A stretch of 64,000 nt of DNA from Ruminococcus flavefaciens (GCA_023667045.1 JAMPAU010000001.1:1290594-1354593), one strand, 5' to 3'. Positions 54,448 to 63,222 are shown, numbered from the stretch's first letter. A program made the numbers and translations. Notes: generated from the letters alone by a model not told the origin.

Positions 54448-54899
54448 TATAATCTCTCCATGAAATTTTCATATTTCTGAATCAGTATTGTTTCAAACGG
54501 CAGATTATCTAAAAGAAAGTCAATCATATCCGGAATTTCCGGATTTTTTTCATTTATTACTTCTGTTTTTATGTGGAAATCCAAATCATTTATTGAGAGA
54601 TTCCATTTTACTTCCGGAATATTGAATTTCATTCTGCCGTCCGGACTGGTATTCGGGTACATAGTAATATAAACTCCGAAATACTTGTGAAACATATTAT
54701 ATTCATAAGAATAGTCCCACCTTATAGCATTAGGACTGGCAGGTTTTCCGGCGGTGTGCTTATGTTTCAGCAGATGATATTTTCTGTATACATTGTAATC
54801 CGGATTTTTTCTGAAAAAACTTTCAAGCCTTGCACTCAGTATATTTACGATTTCTTTTTCTTTGAGGTCGCCTGTCATCAGACCGTATTCATATGGCAT
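54447..54899 (-). CDS. Hypothetical protein in small-gene cluster
   Basis: 150 residues, soluble, rich in Tyr and Asn, with an intact frame. I recognise no domain. It lies 4 bp after the TAG-interrupted gene upstream and overlaps the start of the next by TAATG, so the cluster looks like one transcript. Small, unrelated, tightly packed genes of this kind are often immunity or accessory proteins, but nothing here proves that. Confidence 0.6.
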   Translation of the reverse strand: MPYEYGLMTGDLKEKEIVNILSARLESFFRKNPDYNVYRKYHLLKHKHTAGKPASPNAIRWDYSYEYNMFHKYFGVYITMYPNTSPDGRMKFNIPEVKWNLSINDLDFHIKTEVINEKNPEIPDMIDFLLDNLPFETILIQKYENFMERL

Positions 54900-54903
54900 A
54901 TTG

Positions 54904-55293
54904 TTACTCGCTTTCAGTTATTTCATACCGGAAGAATATATTGTTTTTCAGTCCGGAAAAATATTGTTTGTTGCATATTATAATTTTTTTACGTCTGAAT
55001 ATGTCACGGCGTGTGACTATAATTTCATTGTCGCTGACGTTCTGTAAATCGCTGAAAATCTCGTAGTTTTCGGGGTGCCAGTGCGTATATGGTGAAACTC
55101 TTCCGTTGCTGTCAGTGTAATATTCAGCAATATAACCCTCGTCGCCTTGATTGTGTAGTATTATTTCCAGCATGATATGATTTGTGACGTTCCATATAAT
55201 GACATCATTTTCAATTGAAAACTTACCTCTGAAATTATTTTCCTAACATTTTTTTATCAAATCTTCGTTATTTTCGGGAATATACGGCTTCAT
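54904..55293 (-). pseudogene. Gene interrupted by an in-frame TAG at codon 17
   Basis: A strong ribosome site (AAGGAG) precedes ATG 55293. Sixteen codons (MKPYIPENNEDLIKKC) are followed by TAG at 55245-55243, and the same frame then stays open for 112 more codons to 54904. The internal ATG at 55173 has no good ribosome site. Coding character is continuous across the TAG, so this was one gene of 129 residues. Family unknown. Confidence 0.7.
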
Positions 55294-55305
55294 TATTTAA
55301 TCTCC

Positions 55306-55689
55306 TTATTTTTCACGGTAGACTTTTACTTTGTATTTTCCGACAAAATCATTATATTTTGATTTCATAGTGTAAGTATCAGTGCTTTCCAGTGTACAGA
55401 AAGTCTTCAGCTTTTTGGCGTGGTCAAGCCGATAGACTTCATTTCCTGAAGAATCATACAGAACTATATCGAGGTCGCCGTTTTCTATTTCAGAAGTTAA
55501 AATTATTTTCAGCCGATCGCCTTTTTCGCCATCAAAGGATATATTGTTGTAGCCGGTGTGGGAGTCTGTGCATTCATGGTACATATTGCCGATATATTCC
55601 GGTGCAAATATATTAACTGCCACGACAATTACCGCTATAACAAGCAATATAATGTATCTCTTTTTTATTCTCAACTGAGTTTTATTCAT
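55306..55689 (-). CDS. Single-span membrane protein with external domain
   Basis: 127 residues from ATG 55689, which overlaps the SGNH gene stop by 8 bp (ATGAATAA). A basic N-terminus, one membrane helix (RYIILLVIAVIVVAVNIF) and a ~95-residue outer domain (DLDIVLYDSSGNEVYRLDHA) resembling a small beta-sandwich. The longer upstream frame overlaps the SGNH gene and is rejected. Unknown role, but coupled to the secreted hydrolase. Confidence 0.7.
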   Translation of the reverse strand: MNKTQLRIKKRYIILLVIAVIVVAVNIFAPEYIGNMYHECTDSHTGYNNISFDGEKGDRLKIILTSEIENGDLDIVLYDSSGNEVYRLDHAKKLKTFCTLESTDTYTMKSKYNDFVGKYKVKVYREK

Positions 55690-56776
55690 AAATATTTTTT
55701 GCCTCTGCGTTTTCAATGTTTGCTTTAACAGGTGTTTCGTCGAGCATATTATACAGTCCGTTGAGGAAATCGTAATAGCATGAAGAAACAAGGTGTATTC
55801 CGTCACCGCCTGTACATTCCGGACGGAGAGCATTTGTGACAGGGTCGGCAACTACTGAATAAGCGTCGAAGTAGTACACGTGGTTTGAGTTTATTTCAGC
55901 TACCATATTTTCGAGAGCCATATTGAAAGCCTGTATAGTGTAGTTGCTTACAAAGTCAGAATCATCGGATACAGGGGTTATTCCGGCAACCACTATATTG
56001 ATGTCGGGAACTCTGTTTCTTATTTCGTATATTGTACTCTTGTATCTTTCAGCAAATTCCTCAGCGGTGGAGTTGTTTACGTCGTTCATGCCGAGCGACA
56101 TATACAGGATAGACGGATTGACATATGCCACAGTATCAACAAGTCCGAGCCCTGTGCTGAATGTGAAGTAATCGAGATTCCACATAGAAACGGATTCTGT
56201 AGCTATATTCTGAGAGACAGGAATATAACCATATGCATTGAATCCATAAGCTATTGAATCGCCTGCCACAGCGAGCCTTTCTTGATAGAATGAACTGTTA
56301 GGAGAATCGCCTATGTAAGAGCCGGCTGAGGGGGGAGCAGTAGTAGTAGTAGTTTCTGTTTCTTCAGTTTCTTCAGTAGCACGGGTAGTCATGTATAGCT
56401 CCGGTGGAATATCATACTGAGTTACTGGGGGCTTTGTTACTTCTTTCTGTGTGCCTGTCGGGACAGATATTACACGAGTTGCGGAAGAATTTACAGCCGT
56501 CTGAGTGGTCATGAGCTTGATTGATACTGCAGATTTGCTTGTCTGTTCTGTCTGAGGTGGGATTGTTGTTGTTTCAGTTTCGGGGAGAGTAGTTGTTTCT
56601 TCTTCCGGAGAGGTGTTTTCAGTGGATTCCGGAGTAGTTTCAATATTTATCACAGAGATGTCTTCTTCTTCCGGTAGGTCGTTTCCTTGACATGAAGTAC
56701 ACACGGAGGCTACAGCAATTGCCGATACAAAGAAAGATACTGCAATCATCATATTTTTAATAAAGCTTTTTTTCAT
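55682..56776 (-). CDS. SGNH/GDSL hydrolase, probable lipoprotein
   Basis: 364 residues. The signal peptide ends near VCTSC (Cys29 lipidation possible). A long Thr/Glu/Pro-rich linker (~35-150) leads to the SGNH domain: block I AVAGDSIAYG, block III GMNDVNN, block V DGIHL. It should de-esterify a surface or extracellular carbohydrate, like acetyl-xylan or peptidoglycan esterases of this family. Heads the minus-strand cluster down to 54205. Confidence 0.88.
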   Translation of the reverse strand: MKKSFIKNMMIAVSFFVSAIAVASVCTSCQGNDLPEEEDISVINIETTPESTENTSPEEETTTLPETETTTIPPQTEQTSKSAVSIKLMTTQTAVNSSATRVISVPTGTQKEVTKPPVTQYDIPPELYMTTRATEETEETETTTTTAPPSAGSYIGDSPNSSFYQERLAVAGDSIAYGFNAYGYIPVSQNIATESVSMWNLDYFTFSTGLGLVDTVAYVNPSILYMSLGMNDVNNSTAEEFAERYKSTIYEIRNRVPDINIVVAGITPVSDDSDFVSNYTIQAFNMALENMVAEINSNHVYYFDAYSVVADPVTNALRPECTGGDGIHLVSSCYYDFLNGLYNMLDETPVKANIENAEAKNIYE

Positions 56777-56874
56777 AAATATAACTTCCTTTTCTGATAA
56801 TTCAGTTATATTTTACCACATATACTGCAAAAAGTAAAGTCAAAATTATAATTTCATAAAAATACCAGTAATAG

Positions 56875-56903
56875 TTGACAAGTTCCGGAATTAGTATTAT
56901 AAT
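56875..56903 (+). promoter_or_regulatory. Perfect sigma-A promoter
   Basis: TTGACA 56875-56880, 17-nt spacer, TATAAT 56898-56903, for the hexapeptide-repeat gene at 56941. Confidence 0.88.
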
Positions 56904-56940
56904 ATTATTATGAAAATTTTAAACAACGGAGATGAAATAT

Positions 56941-57600
56941 ATGAATATAACCATTAATGATTTATATGATTTAACTCATACTATGGCTTCTGACTATCTC
57001 AGCCAGTTTACTTATCCGTGGGAAGCCTTAAAGGGTATAAGCGACTTTATTGTTGAACTCGGAAAAACTCTGCCACGTGATGAGTACGATAACCCCTTTG
57101 AAAACGTATGGATTCACAAGACCGCTAATATCTACCCAACCGCTTATATAGGTTCGCCGTGTATAATAGGTGCTGAAACAGAAGTCCGCCATTGTGCATT
57201 TATACGTGGAAGTGCTTTGGTTGGCAAAAACTGTGTAGTCGGAAACTCTGTGGAGCTGAAAAACGTCATTATCTTTGATAACGTTCAGACACCGCATTAT
57301 AATTACGTCGGCGACAGTATTCTGGGTTATAAGTCCCATATGGGAGCAGGTTCTATTACTTCCAATGTAAAATCAGACAAGACAAACGTCGTAATCAAGG
57401 GCGACGAAAACATTATAACAGGCATAAAGAAAATCGGTGCAATGGTAGGCGACTATGTGGAAGTAGGCTGTAACAGCGTACTCAATCCGGGTACTGTGGT
57501 TGGTCGCAACTCAAATATCTACCCGACAAGTTGCGTGCGTGGAGTTGTTCCGGCAGACAGCATTTACAAGAAAGACGATACTATTATTGCAAAGAAGTAA
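56941..57600 (+). CDS. Left-handed beta-helix (hexapeptide) sugar-nucleotide/acyltransferase-like protein
   Basis: 219 residues from ATG 56941 (ACGGAG upstream; ATG 56932 is too near it). Hexapeptide repeats (IHKTANIYPTAYIGSPCIIG through VVGRNSNIYPTSCVRG) form a left-handed helix like the C-terminal half of GlmU or G1P-thymidylyltransferases, with SNVKSDKTNVVIKGD as the LbH insert. No nucleotidyl-transferase half is present. Possibly an acetyltransferase in cell-wall sugar metabolism. Its last 80 codons are duplicated just downstream. Confidence 0.82.
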   Translation: MNITINDLYDLTHTMASDYLSQFTYPWEALKGISDFIVELGKTLPRDEYDNPFENVWIHKTANIYPTAYIGSPCIIGAETEVRHCAFIRGSALVGKNCVVGNSVELKNVIIFDNVQTPHYNYVGDSILGYKSHMGAGSITSNVKSDKTNVVIKGDENIITGIKKIGAMVGDYVEVGCNSVLNPGTVVGRNSNIYPTSCVRGVVPADSIYKKDDTIIAKK

Positions 57601-57620
57601 AAAATTCTCTCTGTCGCATA

Positions 57621-57870
57621 CTGGAGCAGGTCTGTCGTCAAGTCAGACAAGACAAACGTCGTAATAAAGGGCGACGAAAACATCATAACAGGCATAAAGA
57701 AAATCGGTGCAATGGTAGGCGACTATGTGGAAGTAGGCTGTAACAGCGTACTCAATCCGGGTACTGTGGTTGGTCGCAACTCAAATATCTACCCGACAAG
57801 TTGCGTGCGTGGAGTTGTTCCGGCAGACAGCATTTACAAGAAAGACGATACTATTATTGCAAAGAAGTAA
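57621..57870 (+). pseudogene. Duplicated 3' fragment of the beta-helix gene
   Basis: 57643-57885 repeats 57373-57615 with three mismatches in 243 bp; the offset is 270 bp. The 5' border (57621-57642) is scrambled relative to 57341-57372 by a ~10-bp deletion. The fragment keeps the frame and stop of about 76 codons but has no start or ribosome site. The first copy retains only a broken piece of the terminator, while this one has it whole. Confidence 0.9.
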
Positions 57871-57876
57871 AAAATT

Positions 57877-57904
57877 CTCCCTGTCATATACGGCAGGGAG
57901 TTTT
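57877..57904 (+). terminator. Rho-independent terminator
   Basis: CTCCCTGTC pairs with GGCAGGGAG-type right arm (57892-57900), followed by TTTTA. It now serves the beta-helix gene from behind the duplicated fragment. Confidence 0.7.
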
Positions 57905-57907
57905 ATG

Positions 57908-58252
57908 TTATTCTATGTATTTCAGCGGATTTCTTGCACTAACGGGATTTTTTCCGGCTTCTGCAAGTAAATTGCTGTATTTTTCAAGAAGTGCTTTATC
58001 CATTTTTGCAATATAATATGCGGAAGACATCTGACTGTCCGAACCGTCATAATCATCATCAAGAAGAAAATCAAACAAAAGTTTAAGCAGATTTTCGTCA
58101 TGAGTATATTCTGCAAAATATTTATTTATATATTCTTTTGTAACGGAACAACAGCTGTAAACAAGATACTGATATAGTTTTTCCTTGTCCCATTCGCCGT
58201 CATTAAAGGGTGGATTTTCTTTAAGATAATTCATATAATCAATGTAATTCAT
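57908..58252 (-). CDS. Hypothetical acidic protein
   Basis: 114 residues from ATG 58252, which lies inside the end of the upstream zinc-finger gene; a GTG at 58276 is an alternative. Strongly acidic, helical, with DFLLDDDYDGSDSQ in the middle and no membrane segment. I do not recognise a family. Tight coupling to the cysteine-rich gene suggests that the two work together. Confidence 0.6.
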   Translation of the reverse strand: MNYIDYMNYLKENPPFNDGEWDKEKLYQYLVYSCCSVTKEYINKYFAEYTHDENLLKLLFDFLLDDDYDGSDSQMSSAYYIAKMDKALLEKYSNLLAEAGKNPVSARNPLKYIE

Positions 58253-58583
58253 TCTGATTCCGTTTATGTTTTGCACCGCCGGAAACTTTCCGCTGATAGT
58301 TCACACAACGATAATATTTCCTGTCATAGCTTGTTATTTTTTCTGATTCAATAAAGAGTGCTTCCATAGGCGAATCGGGTCTTTTTGAGCAGAACTCGCA
58401 TTCGGGGTCGGAACATTTTTCTTCTGTCCAGACATCGCACGATATACAGCATACAGCGTCATATGTATAGAAGTAAAGTAAAGGCTTACCGCACTCTGAA
58501 CATATTGCTTTAATCTCGCACGCATGGCGTAAAAATCGTCTCCGCCGTGCCATGTAAGCCTTGTATCTTTTGGAGTTTTTCAT
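58239..58583 (-). CDS. Cysteine-rich zinc-finger-like protein
   Basis: 114 residues: a very basic N-terminus (KRYKAYMARRRRFLRHA), then CSEC, CISC, and CSDPECEFC, suggesting two zinc sites, and another basic tail. It could bind nucleic acid. The ATG follows the uppP stop by 4 bp without a clear ribosome site, so it is probably translated by coupling. Unknown function. Confidence 0.65.
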   Translation of the reverse strand: MKNSKRYKAYMARRRRFLRHACEIKAICSECGKPLLYFYTYDAVCCISCDVWTEEKCSDPECEFCSKRPDSPMEALFIESEKITSYDRKYYRCVNYQRKVSGGAKHKRNQNELH

Positions 58584-58587
58584 AGCA

Positions 58588-59445
58588 TTATTTCACGACC
58601 GCAAAGTACAGCAGTACCAATGCACCGAGAATGATTCTGTACCAGCCGAAAACTTTAAAGTCGTGTTTCTTTATGTAGTCCATGAGGAACTTTATGACGA
58701 ATATCGAAACAACAAAAGCAATAATCATGCCTGTAGCAAGAATCATTATCTCCTGACTTGCAAAACCGCCGTCATACTTGATGAGTTTGAGCAGGCTTGC
58801 ACCGAACATTACCGGCACGGCAAGATAGAATGTAAATTCAGCGGCTACAGTCCTTGAAACGCCTATCAGCAATGCACCTACTATAGTAGCACCGGAGCGT
58901 GATGTACCGGGAAATACCGCCGCTATAAGCTGAAATACTCCTATGATAAGGGCGGTCTTGTAGGTGAGGTCTTCTATGGCATTTATCTTGGGAGTTTTGC
59001 CTTTGTTCCAGTTTTCGACGATTATAAAAGCTATGCCGAATACTATCAGTGCTATTGCAACAGTCGGGGGATTATAGAATAGTTCGTTGAATTTTTCGTC
59101 AAAAAGCAGACCGATTACCGCAGCAGGCACGCACGCCACGAGAACCTTAAACCACATCTGAAAAATATCCGTCTTGACATATGCCCCAAAACCCTCTTTG
59201 CTCAGTGGGTGGGGGTTGTTTTCCTTGCCGAACGGAAAAAGCTTTTTCCAGAAAATAATCACTACCGCCATAATAGCACCCAACTGCACTACAACGTCAA
59301 ACATTTCCTTGAAATCATCTGATACATCAAGTTTCAGAAATTCGTCAACAAGAATAAGATGTCCGGTACTGCTTATCGGCAACCATTCTGTTATGCCCTC
59401 GACTATGCCCAGTACGACGGCTTTAAGTACTTCAATAAAATCCAT
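58588..59445 (-). CDS. uppP: Undecaprenyl-diphosphatase (BacA/UppP)
   Basis: 285 residues from ATG 59445, with AAAGGA upstream. GITEWLPISSTGHLIL and FPGTSRSGATI are the two catalytic segments of the BacA family, and there are about eight membrane helices. It regenerates undecaprenyl phosphate, the carrier for cell-wall precursors, and confers bacitracin tolerance. A consensus promoter drives it divergently from the gene at 59590. Confidence 0.95.
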   Translation of the reverse strand: MDFIEVLKAVVLGIVEGITEWLPISSTGHLILVDEFLKLDVSDDFKEMFDVVVQLGAIMAVVIIFWKKLFPFGKENNPHPLSKEGFGAYVKTDIFQMWFKVLVACVPAAVIGLLFDEKFNELFYNPPTVAIALIVFGIAFIIVENWNKGKTPKINAIEDLTYKTALIIGVFQLIAAVFPGTSRSGATIVGALLIGVSRTVAAEFTFYLAVPVMFGASLLKLIKYDGGFASQEIMILATGMIIAFVVSIFVIKFLMDYIKKHDFKVFGWYRIILGALVLLYFAVVK

Positions 59446-59481
59446 GTAAAAAAAGTCCTTTCTTTTGTTTGTATAGCTGAA

Positions 59482-59510
59482 ATTATACCACATTATAATA
59501 TATATGTCAA
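59482..59510 (-). promoter_or_regulatory. Perfect sigma-A promoter of uppP
   Basis: Minus strand: TTGACA (59510-59505), 17-nt spacer, TATAAT (59487-59482) with extended TGG. Confidence 0.9.
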
Positions 59511-59518
59511 GTTTTGGT

Positions 59519-59547
59519 TTGACATTCTATGGAAATTCTGCTATAAT
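59519..59547 (+). promoter_or_regulatory. Perfect sigma-A promoter, divergent from uppP
   Basis: TTGACA 59519-59524, 17-nt spacer, TATAAT 59542-59547 with extended TGC. Only 8 bp separate its -35 from that of uppP, so the two cannot both be occupied freely. Confidence 0.9.
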
Positions 59548-59589
59548 TATAAAAAATCAGCATACGGGGGCAGAGGAGTGAAAAAAAAG

Positions 59590-59898
59590 ATGACATTTCA
59601 CAGAAATATAGTTCCTTTAAAAATATCATTGATTGGTAATAATGATTATATTGTAGGAAAAATATATGAATTGGAGCGAGACAGTCACTGGATTATCAAA
59701 ATTGATAAATATCTTTGGCAGAAAAGTATATATCCGCATTCATGTTCAGAATCAGATTTACAGCTTTACCAGTGTATAAAATCACATATTCCGCCATGTG
59801 CTGAAGAAGTAATTTCGGATTTGCCGGAATACTGTTTTGAATTTATATGTAAAGCCCATGAATCTGCTGAACTTTCGGCACAGGAAAAACTTTATTGA
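59590..59898 (+). CDS. Hypothetical protein
   Basis: 102 residues from ATG 59590, with AGGAG at 59574-59578; GTG 59578 overlaps this site. Soluble, begins MTFHRNIVPLKISLIGNNDY, with five cysteines and histidines scattered in the second half (PHSCSESDLQLYQCIKSHIP). No family recognised. It is transcribed with murT-gatD, 28 bp upstream of murT. Confidence 0.65.
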   Translation: MTFHRNIVPLKISLIGNNDYIVGKIYELERDSHWIIKIDKYLWQKSIYPHSCSESDLQLYQCIKSHIPPCAEEVISDLPEYCFEFICKAHESAELSAQEKLY

Positions 59899-59926
59899 GT
59901 TATTAAATATCAACGGAGGAAATGTT

Positions 59927-61270
59927 TTGAAAAGACTTTTAATTCTTTTGGGAAAAATAATAGTAAAAATTCTTAATCTTCTGGGACGCAATGCCGGAAA
60001 TCTTCCCGGTATAATCCTGTGGCACTTGTCCGGAAAGAAATGCTGTTCGATATTCAAGGTGGACTGCCCGATTATAGCAGTAACCGGTACTAACGGCAAG
60101 ACTTCCGTTACAAACTGCATTGCACAGCTTTTTGAAAAGAGCGGTAAGAATATAATTATAAACCGTGAGGGAAATAACCTCGATACCGGTATATGTTCGC
60201 TTCTGCTCCGTCACTGTGATATGTCCGGACGTGTAAAGGCTGACTATCTTATTCTTGAAACAGATGAATCTCACGTGCCTGTTGTATACTCGCAGATGAA
60301 ACTTGAAACGCTTGTGGTGCTTAACTTCTTCCGTGACCAGCTCGACAGAAACGGCGAAATGGAAACTCTCATACAGAAAATAAACGGTTTCTGCAAGACC
60401 TTTGACGGAAATCTGATTCTCAACGGCGATGACCCGAACACTGCCCGTCTCGGTCGTGCAAACCCGAAAAACAAAAACGTAAGATACTTCCATGCAGAGC
60501 CTTATAAGTTTGCCACTGAAAAAATCTTTGAGGCATCAGAGGGACGTTTCTGTCCGTTCTGTTCCTCATCTCTGGAGTATGAATATTATCAGTATTCGCA
60601 TATAGGAAAGTTTATCTGTAAAAACTGTAATTTCGGCGGTTACAAGCCATATATCACGGCAAGCAACATAGACCTCGAAAAGCCTGTATTTACGGCGGGC
60701 GGACATACGTATACCCCGAAACTCAACAGCATATACAACGTCTATAACATGACTGCCGTCGCCGGAGTTGCGAAACTCTATGGCATAAAGCAGAAAGTAA
60801 CCGATAACGTCATTTCAAAGTACACTGTAAATAACGGTCGTATGGAGACTTTCATGTTAGGCGACAGAAAAGCTACCCTGAACCTCGCCAAAAATCCGGT
60901 AGGTGCTAATATGACCCTCCGTGTAATGAACGAAATGAACGGCGACAAGGAATTATTATTCGTGCTGAATGACAATGTAGCCGACGGTCTTGATGTTTCA
61001 TGGATATGGGATATTAATTTCAGCATATTTGAACGTGTATCAAGAGTGGTGACTTCCGGCACACGTGCATATGATATAGCCGTAAGAATAAAATGCTCCG
61101 GCTACGACCCCGAAAAAATAACAGTCTGTCCCGACCTTGATGAAGCCGTTAAAGAACTCGCACGCACGGAGGGCAGGAAATTTGTTATAGCAAACTACAC
61201 AGCAGTACAGCCGACAAGACAGGCGCTGAAACGCTATTCTGAGAACGGAGGAAAAGAAGACAATGACTAA
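59927..61270 (+). CDS. murT: Lipid II isoglutaminyl synthase subunit MurT
   Basis: 447 residues from TTG 59927, seven bases after GGAGG. ATP motif TGTNGKTS, a Cys4 zinc ribbon (CPFC...CKNC), the central Mur ligase domain and the C-terminal DUF1727. With GatD it amidates the D-glutamate of lipid II. A hydrophobic N-terminus (~1-35) suggests membrane association. Overlaps gatD by 8 bp. Confidence 0.94.
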   Translation: MKRLLILLGKIIVKILNLLGRNAGNLPGIILWHLSGKKCCSIFKVDCPIIAVTGTNGKTSVTNCIAQLFEKSGKNIIINREGNNLDTGICSLLLRHCDMSGRVKADYLILETDESHVPVVYSQMKLETLVVLNFFRDQLDRNGEMETLIQKINGFCKTFDGNLILNGDDPNTARLGRANPKNKNVRYFHAEPYKFATEKIFEASEGRFCPFCSSSLEYEYYQYSHIGKFICKNCNFGGYKPYITASNIDLEKPVFTAGGHTYTPKLNSIYNVYNMTAVAGVAKLYGIKQKVTDNVISKYTVNNGRMETFMLGDRKATLNLAKNPVGANMTLRVMNEMNGDKELLFVLNDNVADGLDVSWIWDINFSIFERVSRVVTSGTRAYDIAVRIKCSGYDPEKITVCPDLDEAVKELARTEGRKFVIANYTAVQPTRQALKRYSENGGKEDND

Positions 61271-62000
61271 AATAAAAGTTCTCCATATGTATGCCGATAT
61301 GCTCGACCTATACGGCGACAGCGGTAACATGGAAATCCTTAAATACCGCTGTGGCAAGCGTGGCATAGAGTGCGTTGTGGACAAGTATTCGGCTAGTGAA
61401 GATATGCCATATTTTCCGGAATATGACATGATATATATTGGCGGAGGTGCAGACCTCGAACAACAGCACATCTCCGCCGACCTGCTCAGATGTCGTGACG
61501 GTATAAAAAAAGCCTACAAAAACGGCAGTTTCCTGTTTCTGATTTGCGGTGGTTATCAGCTTATGGGCAAGTACTACCGTGACGCTGACGGCAATGACAT
61601 AAAAGGTCTCGGAATTTTTGATTATTTCACTGTTGCACCGTCAAGCCGTAAAAAGCGTTGTATAGGGAATATTGTTATTCAGACCGAAATCACCGGAAAA
61701 CCTGTTAAAGTGGTGGGATTTGAGAATCACGGCGGACAGACACAGGGCGTTAAAAATCCTTTTGGTACTGTACTGTACGGCAACGGCAACTGCTCCAAAA
61801 GTCAGCACGAGGGGTATTTTGAAAAGAACGTAATAGCAACGTACTTACACGGACCTATGCTTGCAAAGAATCCGGAAATCTCCGACTATATGATTTCTTA
61901 CTGTGTAAACAGAAAGTCCGATACTCCAGTAAAGCTCGCCAAACTCAATGACAAGCTCGAAAAGGACTGTAAAAAAGTAATGCTTGAAAGGCTTTTATGA
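61263..62000 (+). CDS. gatD: Lipid II isoglutaminyl synthase glutaminase subunit GatD
   Basis: 245 residues. The class I amidotransferase nucleophile is Cys94 in LICGGYQLMG and the histidine lies in TYLHGPMLAKNPE. It supplies ammonia from glutamine to MurT. The start overlaps the murT stop (ATGACTAA). Its stop codon is already part of the first ATGACGGAT repeat. Confidence 0.94.
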   Translation: MTKIKVLHMYADMLDLYGDSGNMEILKYRCGKRGIECVVDKYSASEDMPYFPEYDMIYIGGGADLEQQHISADLLRCRDGIKKAYKNGSFLFLICGGYQLMGKYYRDADGNDIKGLGIFDYFTVAPSSRKKRCIGNIVIQTEITGKPVKVVGFENHGGQTQGVKNPFGTVLYGNGNCSKSQHEGYFEKNVIATYLHGPMLAKNPEISDYMISYCVNRKSDTPVKLAKLNDKLEKDCKKVMLERLL

Positions 62001-62189
62001 CGGATATGACGGATATGACCCTTTTTCCAAAACCTTTTCTTTTTTATTATATTATATATATATTATATATTCTTTTATTAAGGAGTTATAAAAATAGTAA
62101 AAATCCGTCATATAAATATCACTAAATTTTGATTTTTCTCTAAATATAGCCCAAAACAGATATGACGGATTTATATTAATCCGTCATAT
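61997..62189. repeat. Array of 9-mer ATGACGGAT with AT-rich tract and inverted repeat
   Basis: ATGACGGAT occurs in tandem at 61997-62005 and 62006-62014 (then ATGACC), inverted at 62103-62111, direct at 62162-62170 and inverted at 62179-62187. The last two form a 12-bp stem with a 6-nt loop. A run of almost pure A/T lies at 62035-62095. No gene. Possible iteron/origin-like site, multi-site operator, or mobile-element remnant. Confidence 0.7.
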
Positions 62190-62196
62190 AAACAGC

Positions 62197-62230
62197 AACA
62201 AGGGACTTTTTACAGTCCCTTGTTTTTATT
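62197..62230 (+). terminator. Rho-independent terminator for murT-gatD
   Basis: Perfect 11-bp stem AACAAGGGACT (62197-62207) with AGTCCCTTGTT (62214-62224), then TTTATTTT. It overlaps the 3' end of the convergent XRE gene. Confidence 0.88.
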
Positions 62231-63194
62231 TTGACTTTATGTGCTTTTCTATCTGATATACGACAGGCGTAAGTACTGCCGCAACCGGAAATATAATCCA
62301 GCTTCTGCCCCAGTCGAAAGTTATAAAGCTGTATGCAAGGAATCCGGCTACCACGATAAGCCAGTAACTGCCCGTTATAGTACCGACATTGCTTTTTTCC
62401 CTTGACTTCTTCTCACGTGTGTAACCGTCTTCTTCAAGGAGTTTGGAAAAGCCCTTTTTGGTTGAGTTTGTCCTTACTATTAGGAATACCCCGACGGCTA
62501 CCATTATAAACACCGTGCTTGCACCGAAACAGTTTAAAAAATAGCTTTCCGGAAATATTGTACCTATCAGAGTAGACGGAACAGGCGAAAGTATACAAAG
62601 AGCCACGCCAATAATCAGATTCATTGTATGTTTGAACATGAATTTAGACTGTTTTTCCCTCAGCATTCCGTCAACTCCGTAAGCGGTGTCAATACCCTCT
62701 TTTAAAAGGTATCTGAAAGGCTTTTTGTCCGCACCTGCCGATATGAAAAGTCCGACTGCAACGGCAACCATAAGGAACAAAAGTACAGTTCCGAGAGTAT
62801 CGACAAGAATGCCCGTTGAAAGACTGTCAAGCAACGTTATGGGAACAGGCGACAGTATACACAGTGCTACGCCTAATGCTGTCTTGAATGCGGAACGCTC
62901 ATTTACGGAAAGGAACTTGTTAGCGTCTTCCATAGACACACGACGGAGAGGTTTGTCATCGGTGACGATTTCGGAAACTTCCGGAGCAGGTTTTTCAAAG
63001 TCGTCCTTTAATAAGTAGTCGGTGCTTACTCCGAAAATCTCCGACATTTTAAGTATCTTGTTTAAGTCGGGTATGGACTGCGCACCCTCCCACTTTGATA
63101 CAGACTGACGGCTTACGTCCATGAGTTCGGCGAGTTCGTCCTGTGACATACCAGCCTTTTTTCTGAGTTCGATAATCTTATCTGCGAGTATCAT
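62226..63194 (-). CDS. XRE-family regulator with membrane domain
   Basis: 322 residues. Residues 1-65 are a Cro/CI-type helix-turn-helix ([20 protein letters not shown]). A linker leads to four or five membrane helices in which [11 protein letters not shown] occurs twice (~107 and ~196), an internal duplication. AGGAGG lies before the ATG. Such membrane-tethered XRE proteins may sense envelope state; the signal is unknown. Confidence 0.85.
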   Translation of the reverse strand: MILADKIIELRKKAGMSQDELAELMDVSRQSVSKWEGAQSIPDLNKILKMSEIFGVSTDYLLKDDFEKPAPEVSEIVTDDKPLRRVSMEDANKFLSVNERSAFKTALGVALCILSPVPITLLDSLSTGILVDTLGTVLLFLMVAVAVGLFISAGADKKPFRYLLKEGIDTAYGVDGMLREKQSKFMFKHTMNLIIGVALCILSPVPSTLIGTIFPESYFLNCFGASTVFIMVAVGVFLIVRTNSTKKGFSKLLEEDGYTREKKSREKSNVGTITGSYWLIVVAGFLAYSFITFDWGRSWIIFPVAAVLTPVVYQIEKHIKSK

Positions 63195-63222
63195 AAATAA
63201 TACCTCCTGTGAATTTTTTTAC

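Noticed and set aside
54205-55293. Reassigned TAG codon or pyrrolysine use
   Set aside because: Many genes in the window end in TAG and no pyrrolysine genes are seen; two isolated TAGs do not support a changed code.
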